From: JBBDRJ01 sp963766295
GTDB taxonomy: Bacteria; Actinomycetota; JAICYB01
Assembly: GCA_963766295.1 (NCBI GenBank)
Contig: CAVXYW010000002.1
Location: 124,001-188,000 of the forward strand
Direction of reading: 5' to 3'
Length of the DNA stretch: 64,000 bases
Below, piece by piece: positions 1-7,798 of the stretch. Made by a program: the position numbers and the translations under genes. Below the pieces are notes generated by a model, which was not told the DNA's origin, ran no database searches, and saw only the letters and a list, made by a program, of their open reading frames with translations. Positions within the stretch are counted from its first letter, which is position 1, and each line of letters starts with the position of its first letter.

Positions 1-262
1 CTCTCGTAGCTTTGGCGGCTGCAACGGCATCGACCAGCGCTGTAGCTCCACGGCGAAACGTGCGCCGGACGTAAACCGGTCCGTCGTGCTCCCGTATCGG
101 TTCTTCTTCCGGGTCGTACGGGCAAACAACATCCACCGCGGCGCCCGCGTCGACCAAGCCCTTGGCGAGATTGGCGGTATACGACGCCACACCGCTGCGT
201 CCGGCGTGCTTAGACGCCGGGGGCGGATAGAGCGAAACGATCGCAACGTCTGCGTTTTGCAT
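1..262 (-). CDS. Glycosyltransferase family 4, N-terminal part (cut by window edge)
   Basis: Only the first 87 codons are inside the window; the gene continues past base 1. The start is the ATG whose complement lies at 260-262. The N-terminus reads as a hydrophobic beta strand (VAIVSLYPPP), then a Ser/Gly-rich turn (GRSGVASYTANLAKGL) and a second strand (AVDVVCPYDPE). This is the usual opening of the GT-B fold in GT4 enzymes that move sugars from nucleotide donors to lipid or glycan acceptors. It starts 18 bases after the stop of the glycosyltransferase at 281-1039, so the two are probably one operon for a surface glycan or glycolipid. Donor and acceptor cannot be inferred from this fragment. 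Confidence 0.7.
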   Translation of the reverse strand, partial: MQNADVAIVSLYPPPASKHAGRSGVASYTANLAKGLVDAGAAVDVVCPYDPEEEPIREHDGPVYVRRTFRRGATALVDAVAAAKATR

Positions 263-280
263 GGCGTAAGCGGATCGGGG

Positions 281-1039
281 CTATGTAGCCGTGCCGGAGG
301 AGACAAGCTCGTCGGGAACGGTGGCGGGTTCGCTCGGGACGGGAATGGTCTTGTGGTGCAACCACAGACGAAGCGCGGACACGGCCATCTGGGTTGCGTC
401 CGATGCGGCGTTCACGTGGCTTCCGTCCCGGTCGATCCAGATCGTGGGGACCTCGACGATGTTGAACCCGAGTCGGCGTGCGGTCACGAGAAGGTCCACG
501 TCGAAGAGAAAGTCGCGCGATGACAAGAGCGGGATCACGCGCCGCACGACTTGGCGCTGGAGAACCTTCGCTCCACACTGCGTGTCGGAGTACGGAAGAG
601 CAAACATCCCGCGGACGAGCATCGAGAATGTCGCGCTGGTCACACGCCTGCCGAACGACCGTTTGGTAGGCAACACGGACGCCGGGTGATGGCGCGTCGC
701 GATCGCCCCATCAGCAAATCGGGCCGCTTCCACGAGTCGCAGAAATTCAGCAGGTGGCGTGGCGCAATCGGCGTCGGTAAATCCGATCAGCTCGGCGTTA
801 CTGGTTCTGAAGGTCTCCATGAGGACGCCGCCTTTGCCGAGCTTCGGGTAGAGCAGCATGTCAACGCGATCGTCGGCCAACATGTGTTCGCGAACGACGT
901 CGACCGTCCGGTCGGTGCATCGGTCGAGCGCAACGATGAAGCGTGTGTCCGGATCGTCACAGCGCACCCGGTACGCGTGCAGCGTCCGTCCGATGCGCTG
1001 TTCCTCGTTGTGAGCAGGAATTACCACGTCTAGGCGCAA
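281..1039 (-). CDS. Glycosyltransferase family 2 (dolichyl-phosphate-glucosyltransferase-like)
   Basis: Predicted 252 aa GT-A fold enzyme. It opens with a DVVIPAHNEE strand, has a DRCTDRT segment in the nucleotide-binding region, and a DAD motif (FTDADCATP) expected to bind the metal and sugar-nucleotide phosphates. The later CGAKV and FDVDLLV segments resemble Alg5/DPM-like GT2 enzymes, which load a sugar onto a polyprenyl phosphate. An in-frame ATG exists at 1195, but the extra 52 residues are low-complexity and basic. The TTG at 1039 has a GAGGAGG ribosome-binding site seven bases upstream and begins exactly at the conserved fold, so I chose it. The downstream neighbour is another glycosyltransferase. 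The lipid-linked sugar role is inferred from family resemblance. Confidence 0.85.
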   Translation of the reverse strand: MRLDVVIPAHNEEQRIGRTLHAYRVRCDDPDTRFIVALDRCTDRTVDVVREHMLADDRVDMLLYPKLGKGGVLMETFRTSNAELIGFTDADCATPPAEFLRLVEAARFADGAIATRHHPASVLPTKRSFGRRVTSATFSMLVRGMFALPYSDTQCGAKVLQRQVVRRVIPLLSSRDFLFDVDLLVTARRLGFNIVEVPTIWIDRDGSHVNAASDATQMAVSALRLWLHHKTIPVPSEPATVPDELVSSGTAT

Positions 1040-1197
1040 GAAGGATCCTCCTCGGCGTCTCGGCTGCCCGGTCTTGACCTTGCTGACACCTGACTCACCA
1101 CACTTCTTCCCCGTGGCTTGTTGCGGAGCGTGCGGTGTCCTTCTCGACGTTCCGTCTCGGGGGCCGAGTGCCCTCGCGTTCAAACCTCTAAACATGA

Positions 1198-1229
1198 CCA
1201 GGTCAACGCGTTGCAGACGTGTGACCTGG
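1198..1229. repeat. Inverted repeat CCAGGTCA / TGACCTGG
   Basis: Perfect 8-bp arms at 1198-1205 and 1222-1229 with a 16-base centre. The left arm lies within a shorter palindrome, TGACCAGGTCA (1195-1205). It sits about 160 bases upstream of the glycosyltransferase start. No T-run follows either side, so an operator is more likely than a terminator, but no regulator can be named. Confidence 0.4.
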
Positions 1230-1272
1230 GCGTTTCTCGTGTCTTAGCGCCGCGAGCGTTACAGAAAGTGTC

Positions 1273-1292
1273 CGACTCTTAATCGACTCTTA
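1273..1292. repeat. Tandem 9-bp direct repeat CGACTCTTA, 11-bp period
   Basis: Two identical copies at 1273-1281 and 1284-1292, spaced one DNA turn apart. This is the geometry of direct-repeat sites bound side by side by response regulators or similar factors. Function is inferred only from spacing and position in the divergent intergenic region. Confidence 0.35.
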
Positions 1293-1332
1293 TGTACTAA
1301 GCCGGTTAAAGCCGTTCGCTTCCTCTCGCGGT

Positions 1333-1366
1333 AGAAGGGTCCAAAGCTGAAGCATTGGACCCTTCT
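1333..1366. promoter_or_regulatory. Perfect 12-bp inverted repeat upstream of acyl-CoA ligase
   Basis: AGAAGGGTCCAA (1333-1344) pairs exactly with TTGGACCCTTCT (1355-1366) around a 10-base loop. It ends 51 bases before the ATG at 1418. No U-tract follows, so a simple terminator is unlikely. It could be an operator or a hairpin in the 5' leader of the acyl-CoA ligase mRNA. Confidence 0.5.
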
Positions 1367-1417
1367 GTCGCTCGTTTCACTCGCGGTAGCATCGCCGAAC
1401 GCATCGGGGGAGGAGAT

Positions 1418-2998
1418 ATGGGCGATCGGGATCTCGTCGTAAAAGAACTCGTTTACCACCGTCAGTTGTTACCAGCAGTTGAACGTTTCGCTACGAAGAC
1501 AGCAATGATCGACGGCCCGTACAGAGCCACGTACGAAGAGCACTTCGAACGTGTGTGCCGGTTGGCCAACGCTCTGGGCTCCGAGCTCGGCGTGAAACGC
1601 GACGATCGCGTCGGCATCCTCGCCCTGAACAGCCATGCCTTCGTGGAGCTCTACCAGGCCTGTTTCATGGGTGGCGGGATCATCAACGGGCTGAACATCC
1701 GCTTGGCCCCCAAAGAGCTCGAGTTCATCCTCCAGGACTCCGGCTCCAAGGTCGTCCTGACCGACCCGTTCTTCGCCGCCGTCATCGAGCAGATTCGTCC
1801 CAACCTCCCCGACCTCGAGAAGGTCGTGCTCATCGGTGAAGGCGACGCGGCGCACGATGTCAGGTACGAGGATCTTCTCGAGGCAGGGAGCACCGACGTC
1901 CCACGGGAGACCGAAGAGTCGGATCCCGTGATCCTCAACTACACGGGAGGAACAACCGGCCTGCCGAAGGGCGTACTTATCGATCAGCGTGCCGGGACTC
2001 TTCACAACTACCGCGTGTTCTTGTCGATCAAGATCGATAAGGACGAGATCTATCTGAACCAAACACCGATGTTCCACGGCGCGTCCGTGTTCAGCGTGCT
2101 CGGAACCGCAACCATCGGTGGAACGCTTGTTTCGATACCGGCGTTCGACCCGAAGGTCGTCATGGACGCCATCGAGACTCACCAGGTGTCGGGAACGACC
2201 ATGGTTCCGACGATGATCGGGATGATGTTCCAGCACCCCGATTTCGATCCGAAGCGGCTGGCTTCGCTGAACCTGCTTGCCTACGGCGCTTCGCCCATGC
2301 CTGAGGCGCTGCTGAACAAGATCATGGAAGCGCTGCCTCAGGTCGAGCTATATCAGGCCTACGGAATGACCGAGGCGACGGCGGTTACCACCGTCCTCAC
2401 TCCGGAAGATCACAAGCGCGGTGGACAGCTCCTACGTTCGGCCGGCCGTGCCGTTCCCGGGATCCAACTGACGATCCAAGATCCGGACGGAAACGTCCTT
2501 CCGGCCGGCGAGGTCGGCGAAGTCTGCATGACGTCCGGCTCGTATCTGCGCGAGTACTGGAAACGTCCGAAGGAGACGGCCGAGACGTTCCGCGGCGGGT
2601 GGTACCACTCAGGCGACGCCGGCTACCTGGACGAAGAGGGTTATCTGTACCTCGTCGACCGCGTGAAGGACATGATCGTGTCCGGGGGCGAGAACATCTA
2701 CACGAGCGAGGTCGAGAACGCGATCTCGAAGTTCCCCGGCGTTGCCCAGTGCGCGGTCATCGGTATCCCGAGTGAGGAGTGGGGCGAGGCGGTACACGCC
2801 ATCGTCGTTCTCGCCGAAGGAGTCGAAGCGACGGAAGAAGCGATCATCGCCCACTGCCGCGATTGGATCGCCGGTTACAAGGTTCCCAAGTCGGTGGACT
2901 TCCGGACGGAGCCGCTGCCGCTATCGGGTGCGATGAAGATCTTGAAGCGAGATCTGCGCGCGCCTTTCTGGAAAGGCAAGGAGCGCAAGGTCAATTAG
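1418..2998 (+). CDS. AMP-dependent acyl-CoA synthetase/ligase
   Basis: Predicted 526 aa ANL-superfamily enzyme that activates a carboxylic acid to acyl-AMP and transfers it to CoA. The P-loop motif YTGGTTGLPKG is at residues 175-185, followed by the YGMTE and GWYHSGDAG motifs. The C-terminal catalytic lysine lies in the GAMKILKR segment (about K507). The longer in-frame start at 1355 is rejected because ATG 1418 has a GGGGGAGGA site five to six bases upstream and gives the normal family N-terminus. Its TAG stop interlocks with the stop of the convergent ligase in a 4-base overlap. Chain-length preference cannot be read from sequence. Two other ANL ligases occur at 40690 and 48529. Confidence 0.92.
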   Translation: MGDRDLVVKELVYHRQLLPAVERFATKTAMIDGPYRATYEEHFERVCRLANALGSELGVKRDDRVGILALNSHAFVELYQACFMGGGIINGLNIRLAPKELEFILQDSGSKVVLTDPFFAAVIEQIRPNLPDLEKVVLIGEGDAAHDVRYEDLLEAGSTDVPRETEESDPVILNYTGGTTGLPKGVLIDQRAGTLHNYRVFLSIKIDKDEIYLNQTPMFHGASVFSVLGTATIGGTLVSIPAFDPKVVMDAIETHQVSGTTMVPTMIGMMFQHPDFDPKRLASLNLLAYGASPMPEALLNKIMEALPQVELYQAYGMTEATAVTTVLTPEDHKRGGQLLRSAGRAVPGIQLTIQDPDGNVLPAGEVGEVCMTSGSYLREYWKRPKETAETFRGGWYHSGDAGYLDEEGYLYLVDRVKDMIVSGGENIYTSEVENAISKFPGVAQCAVIGIPSEEWGEAVHAIVVLAEGVEATEEAIIAHCRDWIAGYKVPKSVDFRTEPLPLSGAMKILKRDLRAPFWKGKERKVN

Positions 2999-4032
2999 CT
3001 GTACTTCAGCTGATCGAAGGTGCACTCCTCCGGCGTCTTGTCGTCCCGCCAACGCACGAACCCCGCCGCGTGACGGAACCGTTGCCCGCCCTGCGCGTAG
3101 TCATACGTAACCTCGCACACGAGCTTCGGTTCGAGTGAAACCCAGTCGTACTCCTTCGTTCCCGTCCACCGGCTCTGTGCTCCCGGCCCCCAATCCTCGG
3201 GGTCGCCGAACCCCTCACCGGTCTTATTCCGCAACGGGTCGAGCTTCTTCACCAGTTCCTTGCGTTCCTTCGCGCCAAAGGACGACGTGTGCCCGATGTA
3301 TCGAAGCTGACCTTCGTCATATAGGCCGAGAAGCAGCGAGCCGACGCCGCCGTGTTTGTGCGTCCGGTATCCGCCGACGACGCAATCCGCGGTTCGCTTG
3401 TGCTTGATCTTGAGCATCAGGCGTTTGTTCGGTGAGTAGGGCAGCGTGAGATTCTTCGCGATGATCCCGTCGCAATTCACCTTTTCGAGCTCGTCGAACC
3501 ATTGCGTCGCGACGTCCGCATCGCGCGTGCACGGCGTGAGATGGAACGTCGGCGCAGGCAGGACGGCCGGATCGCCGGGTTTGCGCGGACGGGTCTTACC
3601 GAAGACGTCCTCCAGCACCTTCAGCCGCTCGGACAACGGCTCGTCGCACAGGTTCTTCTTCGTCCCGAGGATGTCGAACAAGACGAAGCTCGCCGGTGTC
3701 TGTTCGGCCAGCATGTTCACTCGCGACGCAGCGGGGTGAAGGCGGTTCTGCAACGCGTCGAAGTCAAGGCCGCCCGGTGTTGGAAGGATGATCTCGCCGT
3801 CGACCACGCATGGGTCGGGCAGAGCGTCGCGCAGGAGAGCCTCGACCTCCGGGAAGTAGCGGTTCAGCGGTCGCGCGTTGCGGCTATCGATCTGTAGCAA
3901 GTCTTTGTCGCGATAGACGATCGCGCGGAAGCCGTCCCATTTCGGATCGTAGATCCACTCTTCGCCGCGCGGAACCTCGTCCTTGGCTTTGGCGAGCATC
4001 GGCTTCACGGGCGGATGAACGGGCAGTGCCAT
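2995..4032 (-). CDS. ligC: ATP-dependent DNA ligase, LigC / LigD ligase-domain type
   Basis: Predicted 345 aa. The adenylation motif I is KWDGFRA, with K31 as the lysine that takes AMP. VVDGEI, the CDGIIAKN segment and LMLKIKHKRTAD follow in the order expected for nucleotidyltransferase motifs III to V. An OB-fold follows, ending in CEVTYDYAQGG and a FRHAAGFVRWRDDK segment, typical of actinobacterial LigC and the ligase domain of LigD. These enzymes seal nicks and gaps in non-homologous end joining or excision repair. No polymerase or phosphoesterase domain is fused. A stand-alone LigD-type polymerase lies at 50460-51353, so the activities are split. No Ku gene is visible. The assignment is firm; use in end joining rather than base excision repair is inferred. 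Confidence 0.92.
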   Translation of the reverse strand: MALPVHPPVKPMLAKAKDEVPRGEEWIYDPKWDGFRAIVYRDKDLLQIDSRNARPLNRYFPEVEALLRDALPDPCVVDGEIILPTPGGLDFDALQNRLHPAASRVNMLAEQTPASFVLFDILGTKKNLCDEPLSERLKVLEDVFGKTRPRKPGDPAVLPAPTFHLTPCTRDADVATQWFDELEKVNCDGIIAKNLTLPYSPNKRLMLKIKHKRTADCVVGGYRTHKHGGVGSLLLGLYDEGQLRYIGHTSSFGAKERKELVKKLDPLRNKTGEGFGDPEDWGPGAQSRWTGTKEYDWVSLEPKLVCEVTYDYAQGGQRFRHAAGFVRWRDDKTPEECTFDQLKYS

Positions 4033-4067
4033 ACTCCGATGGTCTCAGGTTTGAGGGGGAGCGTTCT

Positions 4068-5060
4068 ATGAGATACGTGGAAGCCGGTGGAGCAAAGATT
4101 TCCGTCATCGGTCTGGGGTGCTGGCAGTTCGGCTCTTGGGACTGGGGTTACGGAGACGAGTACGCACGGTCGACCTCGATCGAGATAACGCATCGAGCGC
4201 TCGATCTCGGCGTGAATCTCGTGGACACGGCCGAGCTTTACGGGTTCGGTCGTTCGGAGAAGATCGTCGGCCAAGCCATCGCCGACCGCCGGGACGACGT
4301 ATTCCTTGCCACGAAGATCACGCCCGTCCTACCTATCGCTCCGATCGTCGAGCAGCGCGCGAAGTCGAGCATCACGCGCATGCGCACGGGCAACATCGAC
4401 CTGTACCAGATCCATTGGCCGAACCCGCTGGTGAGCGATGGAACCGCGATGACCGGCATGCGCAGACTGATCGACAGCGGCCTCGTGCGTCACGCCGGAG
4501 TAAGCAACTATCCGCTGTCGCGTTGGATGTCGGCCGACCGTGCCCTTGGTCTTCCTGTGCTTTCCAATCAGGTACGTATGAACCTGGTCGACCGCCGTCC
4601 GCTAGTGGATCTCGTTCCCTTTGCACGGAGTGAGGGCCGAGTCGTGATCGCTTACAGCCCTCTCGCTCAGGGCCTGCTCGGCGGAAAGTACGACGCGAAC
4701 AATCTTCCATCCGGGACGGCCCGTCGCTCGAACCCACTGTTCCTTCCCGAGAATCTCGAGCGAGCAGCGCCGTTGATCGATGCCCTTCGCGACGTTGCTG
4801 CCAGTCATCAGTGCACGCCGGCGCAGATCGCGCTCGCTTGGGTCATCCGTCACCCGAACGTTGTGGCGATACCCGGGGCATCGAGCGTCGAGCAGGTGGA
4901 GGCCAACGTGGCAGCTGCCGAGATCGTGCTGAGCGACTCCGAAGCTTCACAGCTGGACGAAGCCGCGGATGCGTTCGAGCCGATCCGCGGAGCGGCTGCT
5001 TTCCGCGAGATGGCCGAGCAAGTGGTGTCCGGTCTGCGCGGGCGTTTGGGCCTTCGCTAG
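4068..5060 (+). CDS. Aldo/keto reductase
   Basis: Predicted 330 aa NAD(P)H-dependent (alpha/beta)8-barrel oxidoreductase. The catalytic Asp and Tyr are in the DTAELYGFGRSE segment, the Lys in ATKI, and the His-containing strand is YQIHWPNP. The nucleotide-binding end carries AIPGASSVEQVEAN. The open frame extends further upstream, but that part runs antisense through the ligase gene; ATG 4068 follows a GGGGGAG site and matches the family N-terminus. It lies divergently 35 bases from the ligase start and 46 bases before a P450, so it may be co-transcribed with the P450. The substrate is unknown; homologues act on aldehydes, ketones or sugars. Confidence 0.9.
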   Translation: MRYVEAGGAKISVIGLGCWQFGSWDWGYGDEYARSTSIEITHRALDLGVNLVDTAELYGFGRSEKIVGQAIADRRDDVFLATKITPVLPIAPIVEQRAKSSITRMRTGNIDLYQIHWPNPLVSDGTAMTGMRRLIDSGLVRHAGVSNYPLSRWMSADRALGLPVLSNQVRMNLVDRRPLVDLVPFARSEGRVVIAYSPLAQGLLGGKYDANNLPSGTARRSNPLFLPENLERAAPLIDALRDVAASHQCTPAQIALAWVIRHPNVVAIPGASSVEQVEANVAAAEIVLSDSEASQLDEAADAFEPIRGAAAFREMAEQVVSGLRGRLGLR

Positions 5061-5106
5061 CCAGGAACGTTACAGTAGGACTGTCACATATCACTCGGGG
5101 AGAGCG

Positions 5107-6297
5107 ATGACCACGACGCAGACCTTCGATTGGCGCTCGCCGGAATTCCTCGCCGATCCCTATTCGCGCTACAAGGCACTGCGCGAAGCTGCGCCGATGC
5201 ACTTCCGCGACGCAGAGGTCAGCGCTAACGAGGTCGGCGGATACGTTCTCACGCGATACAACGACATGGTCGTCGCGCTGCGTGACCACGATCGTTTCTC
5301 CGCCGAGCGCCAAGGCGGACCGCAGATCGACAACGACATCCCGCGCTCGATGCTCGGCTCCGACCCACCGCACCACACGAGACTGCGGACGCTGGTGAAC
5401 AAGGCTTTCACGCCGCGGATGATCGAACGGTGGCGCACGCGTGTCGGGGAGATCGTCGACGCTTGGCTCGACCGCGCCGAACCGCATGGCGAGTTCGACG
5501 TCATTGCCGACTTCGCCTATCCACTGCCGATCACGGTCATCTCGGAGATGCTCGGCGTCGACCCCGAGGACCGCGAGCTCTTCAAAGAAGCGTCGAACAA
5601 GATCGCCGTTGCTCTCGGTCCGATCGACGACATGGCCATCGCTATGAAGGCGATGGAAGGACGCAATCAGCTGCTCGAGTATTTCCGAGAGGTTCTGCCG
5701 GCGCGCCGCGCGGAGCCGCGCGACGACCTAATGTCCGCACTCATAGCCGCGGAGGACGAAGGCGACCGTCTAACGCACGGTGAGTTGCTAGCGATGCTCC
5801 TGCTGCTGCTCGTCGCCGGTCACGAGACGACCGTCAATCTCATAGGCAACGGTCTGCTCGCTCTGTTGCGCAATTCGGACCAGCTCGAGCGTCTCCGAAC
5901 CGAAAACGGGATCGAGAAGAAGGCGGTCGAGGAACTCCTTCGCTACGACTCTCCCGTGCAGTTCACGGGGCGAGTTGTCGTGCAGGAGACAGAGATCGCC
6001 GGGAGGACATTTCAGCCCGGCATGTTCGTCACGTGCCTGCTCGGCTCGGCCAACCGCGACCCCGAGGTCTTCACCGACCCCGACACGCTCGACATAGGAC
6101 GGGACCCTTGTCCCCACCTGTCCTTCTCGGCCGGCATCCACTACTGCTTGGGAGCCCAGCTTGCACGTCTGGAAGGTGAGATCGCGCTGTCGACGATCGT
6201 CCGGCGCTTCCCGAAGCTTGCCCTGACGGACGCACCGCTGGAGTGGCGTCCTGCGCCGATCCTGCGCGGTCTCGTAGCGCTGCCCGTGATCTTCTAG
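5107..6297 (+). CDS. Cytochrome P450 (soluble, class I type)
   Basis: Predicted 396 aa haem-thiolate monooxygenase. The I-helix oxygen-activation motif AGHETT is at 237-242, the K-helix ExxR at E276-R279, and the haem loop FSAGIHYCLG places the axial cysteine at C347. Length and lack of a membrane anchor fit soluble bacterial P450s that need a ferredoxin and ferredoxin reductase; neither partner is in the window. ATG 5107 follows GGGGAGAG; the upstream in-frame codons overlap the aldo/keto reductase and are rejected. A small inverted repeat ACAGT-agg-ACTGT (5072-5084) sits in the upstream gap. It is a paralogue of the P450 at 18475, sharing DFAYPLP, RYDSPVQ and haem-loop blocks. The substrate is unknown; neighbours suggest lipids or xenobiotics. 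Confidence 0.95.
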   Translation: MTTTQTFDWRSPEFLADPYSRYKALREAAPMHFRDAEVSANEVGGYVLTRYNDMVVALRDHDRFSAERQGGPQIDNDIPRSMLGSDPPHHTRLRTLVNKAFTPRMIERWRTRVGEIVDAWLDRAEPHGEFDVIADFAYPLPITVISEMLGVDPEDRELFKEASNKIAVALGPIDDMAIAMKAMEGRNQLLEYFREVLPARRAEPRDDLMSALIAAEDEGDRLTHGELLAMLLLLLVAGHETTVNLIGNGLLALLRNSDQLERLRTENGIEKKAVEELLRYDSPVQFTGRVVVQETEIAGRTFQPGMFVTCLLGSANRDPEVFTDPDTLDIGRDPCPHLSFSAGIHYCLGAQLARLEGEIALSTIVRRFPKLALTDAPLEWRPAPILRGLVALPVIF

Positions 6298-6353
6298 CGG
6301 GACTTCGGATTCGCCGACGTAGCACTGGTCGTCGGGCAGGAGCTTCGCCTCCG

Positions 6354-7676
6354 TTAGCTATCGCGCACGGCGAACAGCTGCCACTCATCGGGCACGCCCT
6401 TCAGCCGGCGGGCGCCACGATCGTCGAAGGATATCCCGGATCCCACGACCAAGTCCTTGACCGTACGAGAGCACCAAATCTCTTCACCCTGAGCCTCGTT
6501 TAGAACCCGAGCAGCGATGTGCACCGCCAAGCCCCCGATGTCGTCGCCGCGAAGCTCAATCTCACCGGTGTGAATGCCCGCTCTGATCCGGATCCCTATC
6601 TCACGGAGCGCGTCCCGGAGTTCCTGGACGCAGCGGATCGCCTTACCGGGGCCATCGAAGGTGGCTAAGGCTCCGTCTCCGGTGCCCTTGATGAGCCGGC
6701 CCTTATAGCGATCGATCAGCGAGGCGGCGGCAGAGTCATGCTCATCGAGCTTCTGTCGCCACGCGCGGTCTCCGAGATCAGCGGCTTGCTCGGTCGATCC
6801 GACGATGTCGGTAAAAAGGACCGTCGCCAGGACCCGATCTCCCGAAGGTGCAGGTGCGTCTCCGGTCAGGAATTCTTCGATGAGGTCGAGCACGGGCTCA
6901 TCGTCCCAAAGGTGGACGTCGCGACCGGGAACCTGAACGAACCGAGCCCCTTCGACGTGATCCGCGAGATAACGGCTCGAGCTCTCGTCGACGAATCGAT
7001 TTCCTTCGCTGTGAATAACCAATGTGGGCACTCGGATCGTGGGCAGGATCGACCGGACATCGATCTGGCCCACGATGTGACTGCGCAGGGCGGCAGCCGT
7101 CGGAGTGATGCTTGCACGTTGCCATCTGGCGATGAAACGCCATTCGGATTCATCCCGATCGGGATGTGCCGTGCGGGCCCACTCTTCGCTACCCCATCCT
7201 TGGCGGATGGATTCCACCACAGCTGCCTGAGCGTCGGCCGTGTAGCCGAAGGGATAATCGTCACCGACTAGAACTCGAGGCGTAACGTTCCAGAGCACCA
7301 GAGCATCGACACGTTGTGGATATGTGGCTGCGAACAGCAGACCCCATAGGCCGCCGTCGACCTCACATAGAAGCGAAACGCGCTCGGATCCAACCGCGTC
7401 GAGAACTGTTAGAAGGTCGTCGTTCCAATGTTCGTAGGTCGCGAGTTGCTCGGGCGGCATCGGATCGGACAGGCCCAATCCGCGCCGATCGAAGAGGATC
7501 AGCCGGCTGAACGTTGCCAGGCGTTCGCGCTGGCGAACGATGGCGGGAGACTCCCACTCGATCTCCACATTGCTCGCCATGCTCGCGAGCAGGGCCAGAT
7601 CACGTGGTCCGTTGCCTACGGTCTGAAAGGCAAGCATCGCATCGCCGATGGCTGCGTACCTTGTCCGTGGAAGCAT
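6354..7676 (-). CDS. Degenerate alpha/beta-hydrolase fused to class III adenylate/guanylate cyclase
   Basis: Predicted 440 aa. Residues 1-275 follow the alpha/beta-hydrolase fold (strand FSRLILFDRRGLGLSD, cap region, VPTLVIHSEGN). Residues about 282-440 form a class III cyclase domain with metal-binding D290 (LFTDIVGST) and D334 (KGTGDGALATF), a substrate-lysine candidate K330, and transition-state Arg R390. The hydrolase half appears catalytically dead: the nucleophile elbow, normally G-x-S-E-G-G, reads CEVDGG with Val106 in place of serine, and the acid position is Asn226. It may therefore act as a ligand-sensing domain for cyclic-nucleotide synthesis. The start is ATG 7676; a GTG four codons upstream (7688) is also possible and neither has a clear ribosome-binding site. 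Confidence 0.85.
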   Translation of the reverse strand: MLPRTRYAAIGDAMLAFQTVGNGPRDLALLASMASNVEIEWESPAIVRQRERLATFSRLILFDRRGLGLSDPMPPEQLATYEHWNDDLLTVLDAVGSERVSLLCEVDGGLWGLLFAATYPQRVDALVLWNVTPRVLVGDDYPFGYTADAQAAVVESIRQGWGSEEWARTAHPDRDESEWRFIARWQRASITPTAAALRSHIVGQIDVRSILPTIRVPTLVIHSEGNRFVDESSSRYLADHVEGARFVQVPGRDVHLWDDEPVLDLIEEFLTGDAPAPSGDRVLATVLFTDIVGSTEQAADLGDRAWRQKLDEHDSAAASLIDRYKGRLIKGTGDGALATFDGPGKAIRCVQELRDALREIGIRIRAGIHTGEIELRGDDIGGLAVHIAARVLNEAQGEEIWCSRTVKDLVVGSGISFDDRGARRLKGVPDEWQLFAVRDS

Positions 7677-7798
7677 GGTCACGACCACGATGACGCTTCA
7701 GGTAGGGCTTCGTCACCTAGGCCCGCATAAAAAGTTCGCCGGACGAGGGGCGGACAAAGCTCACCCTCTCGGGTTCGTAGGGTCTAGATTCTTCAGCG

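Larger units (their letters stand above)
1040..1417. other. Divergent intergenic region, 378 bases without a gene
   Basis: This is the only gene-free stretch above 300 bases. It separates the minus-strand glycosyltransferase from the plus-strand acyl-CoA ligase, so it should carry promoters in both directions. It contains an 8-bp inverted repeat (1198-1205 with 1222-1229), a 9-bp direct repeat one helical turn apart (1273-1281 and 1284-1292), a perfect 12-bp inverted repeat (1333-1344 with 1355-1366), and two copies of CTCGCGGTAG (1325-1334 and 1380-1389). I find no convincing -35/-10 pair, tRNA or small gene. Confidence 0.6.

Noticed and set aside
1040..1195. 52-residue N-terminal extension of the GT2 protein
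   Set aside because: TTG 1039 has a GAGGAGG site and begins at the conserved fold; the extension is unconserved and basic.
5072..5084. ACAGT-agg-ACTGT palindrome before the first P450 as an operator
   Set aside because: Short arms expected by chance; no repeat of it near the second P450.
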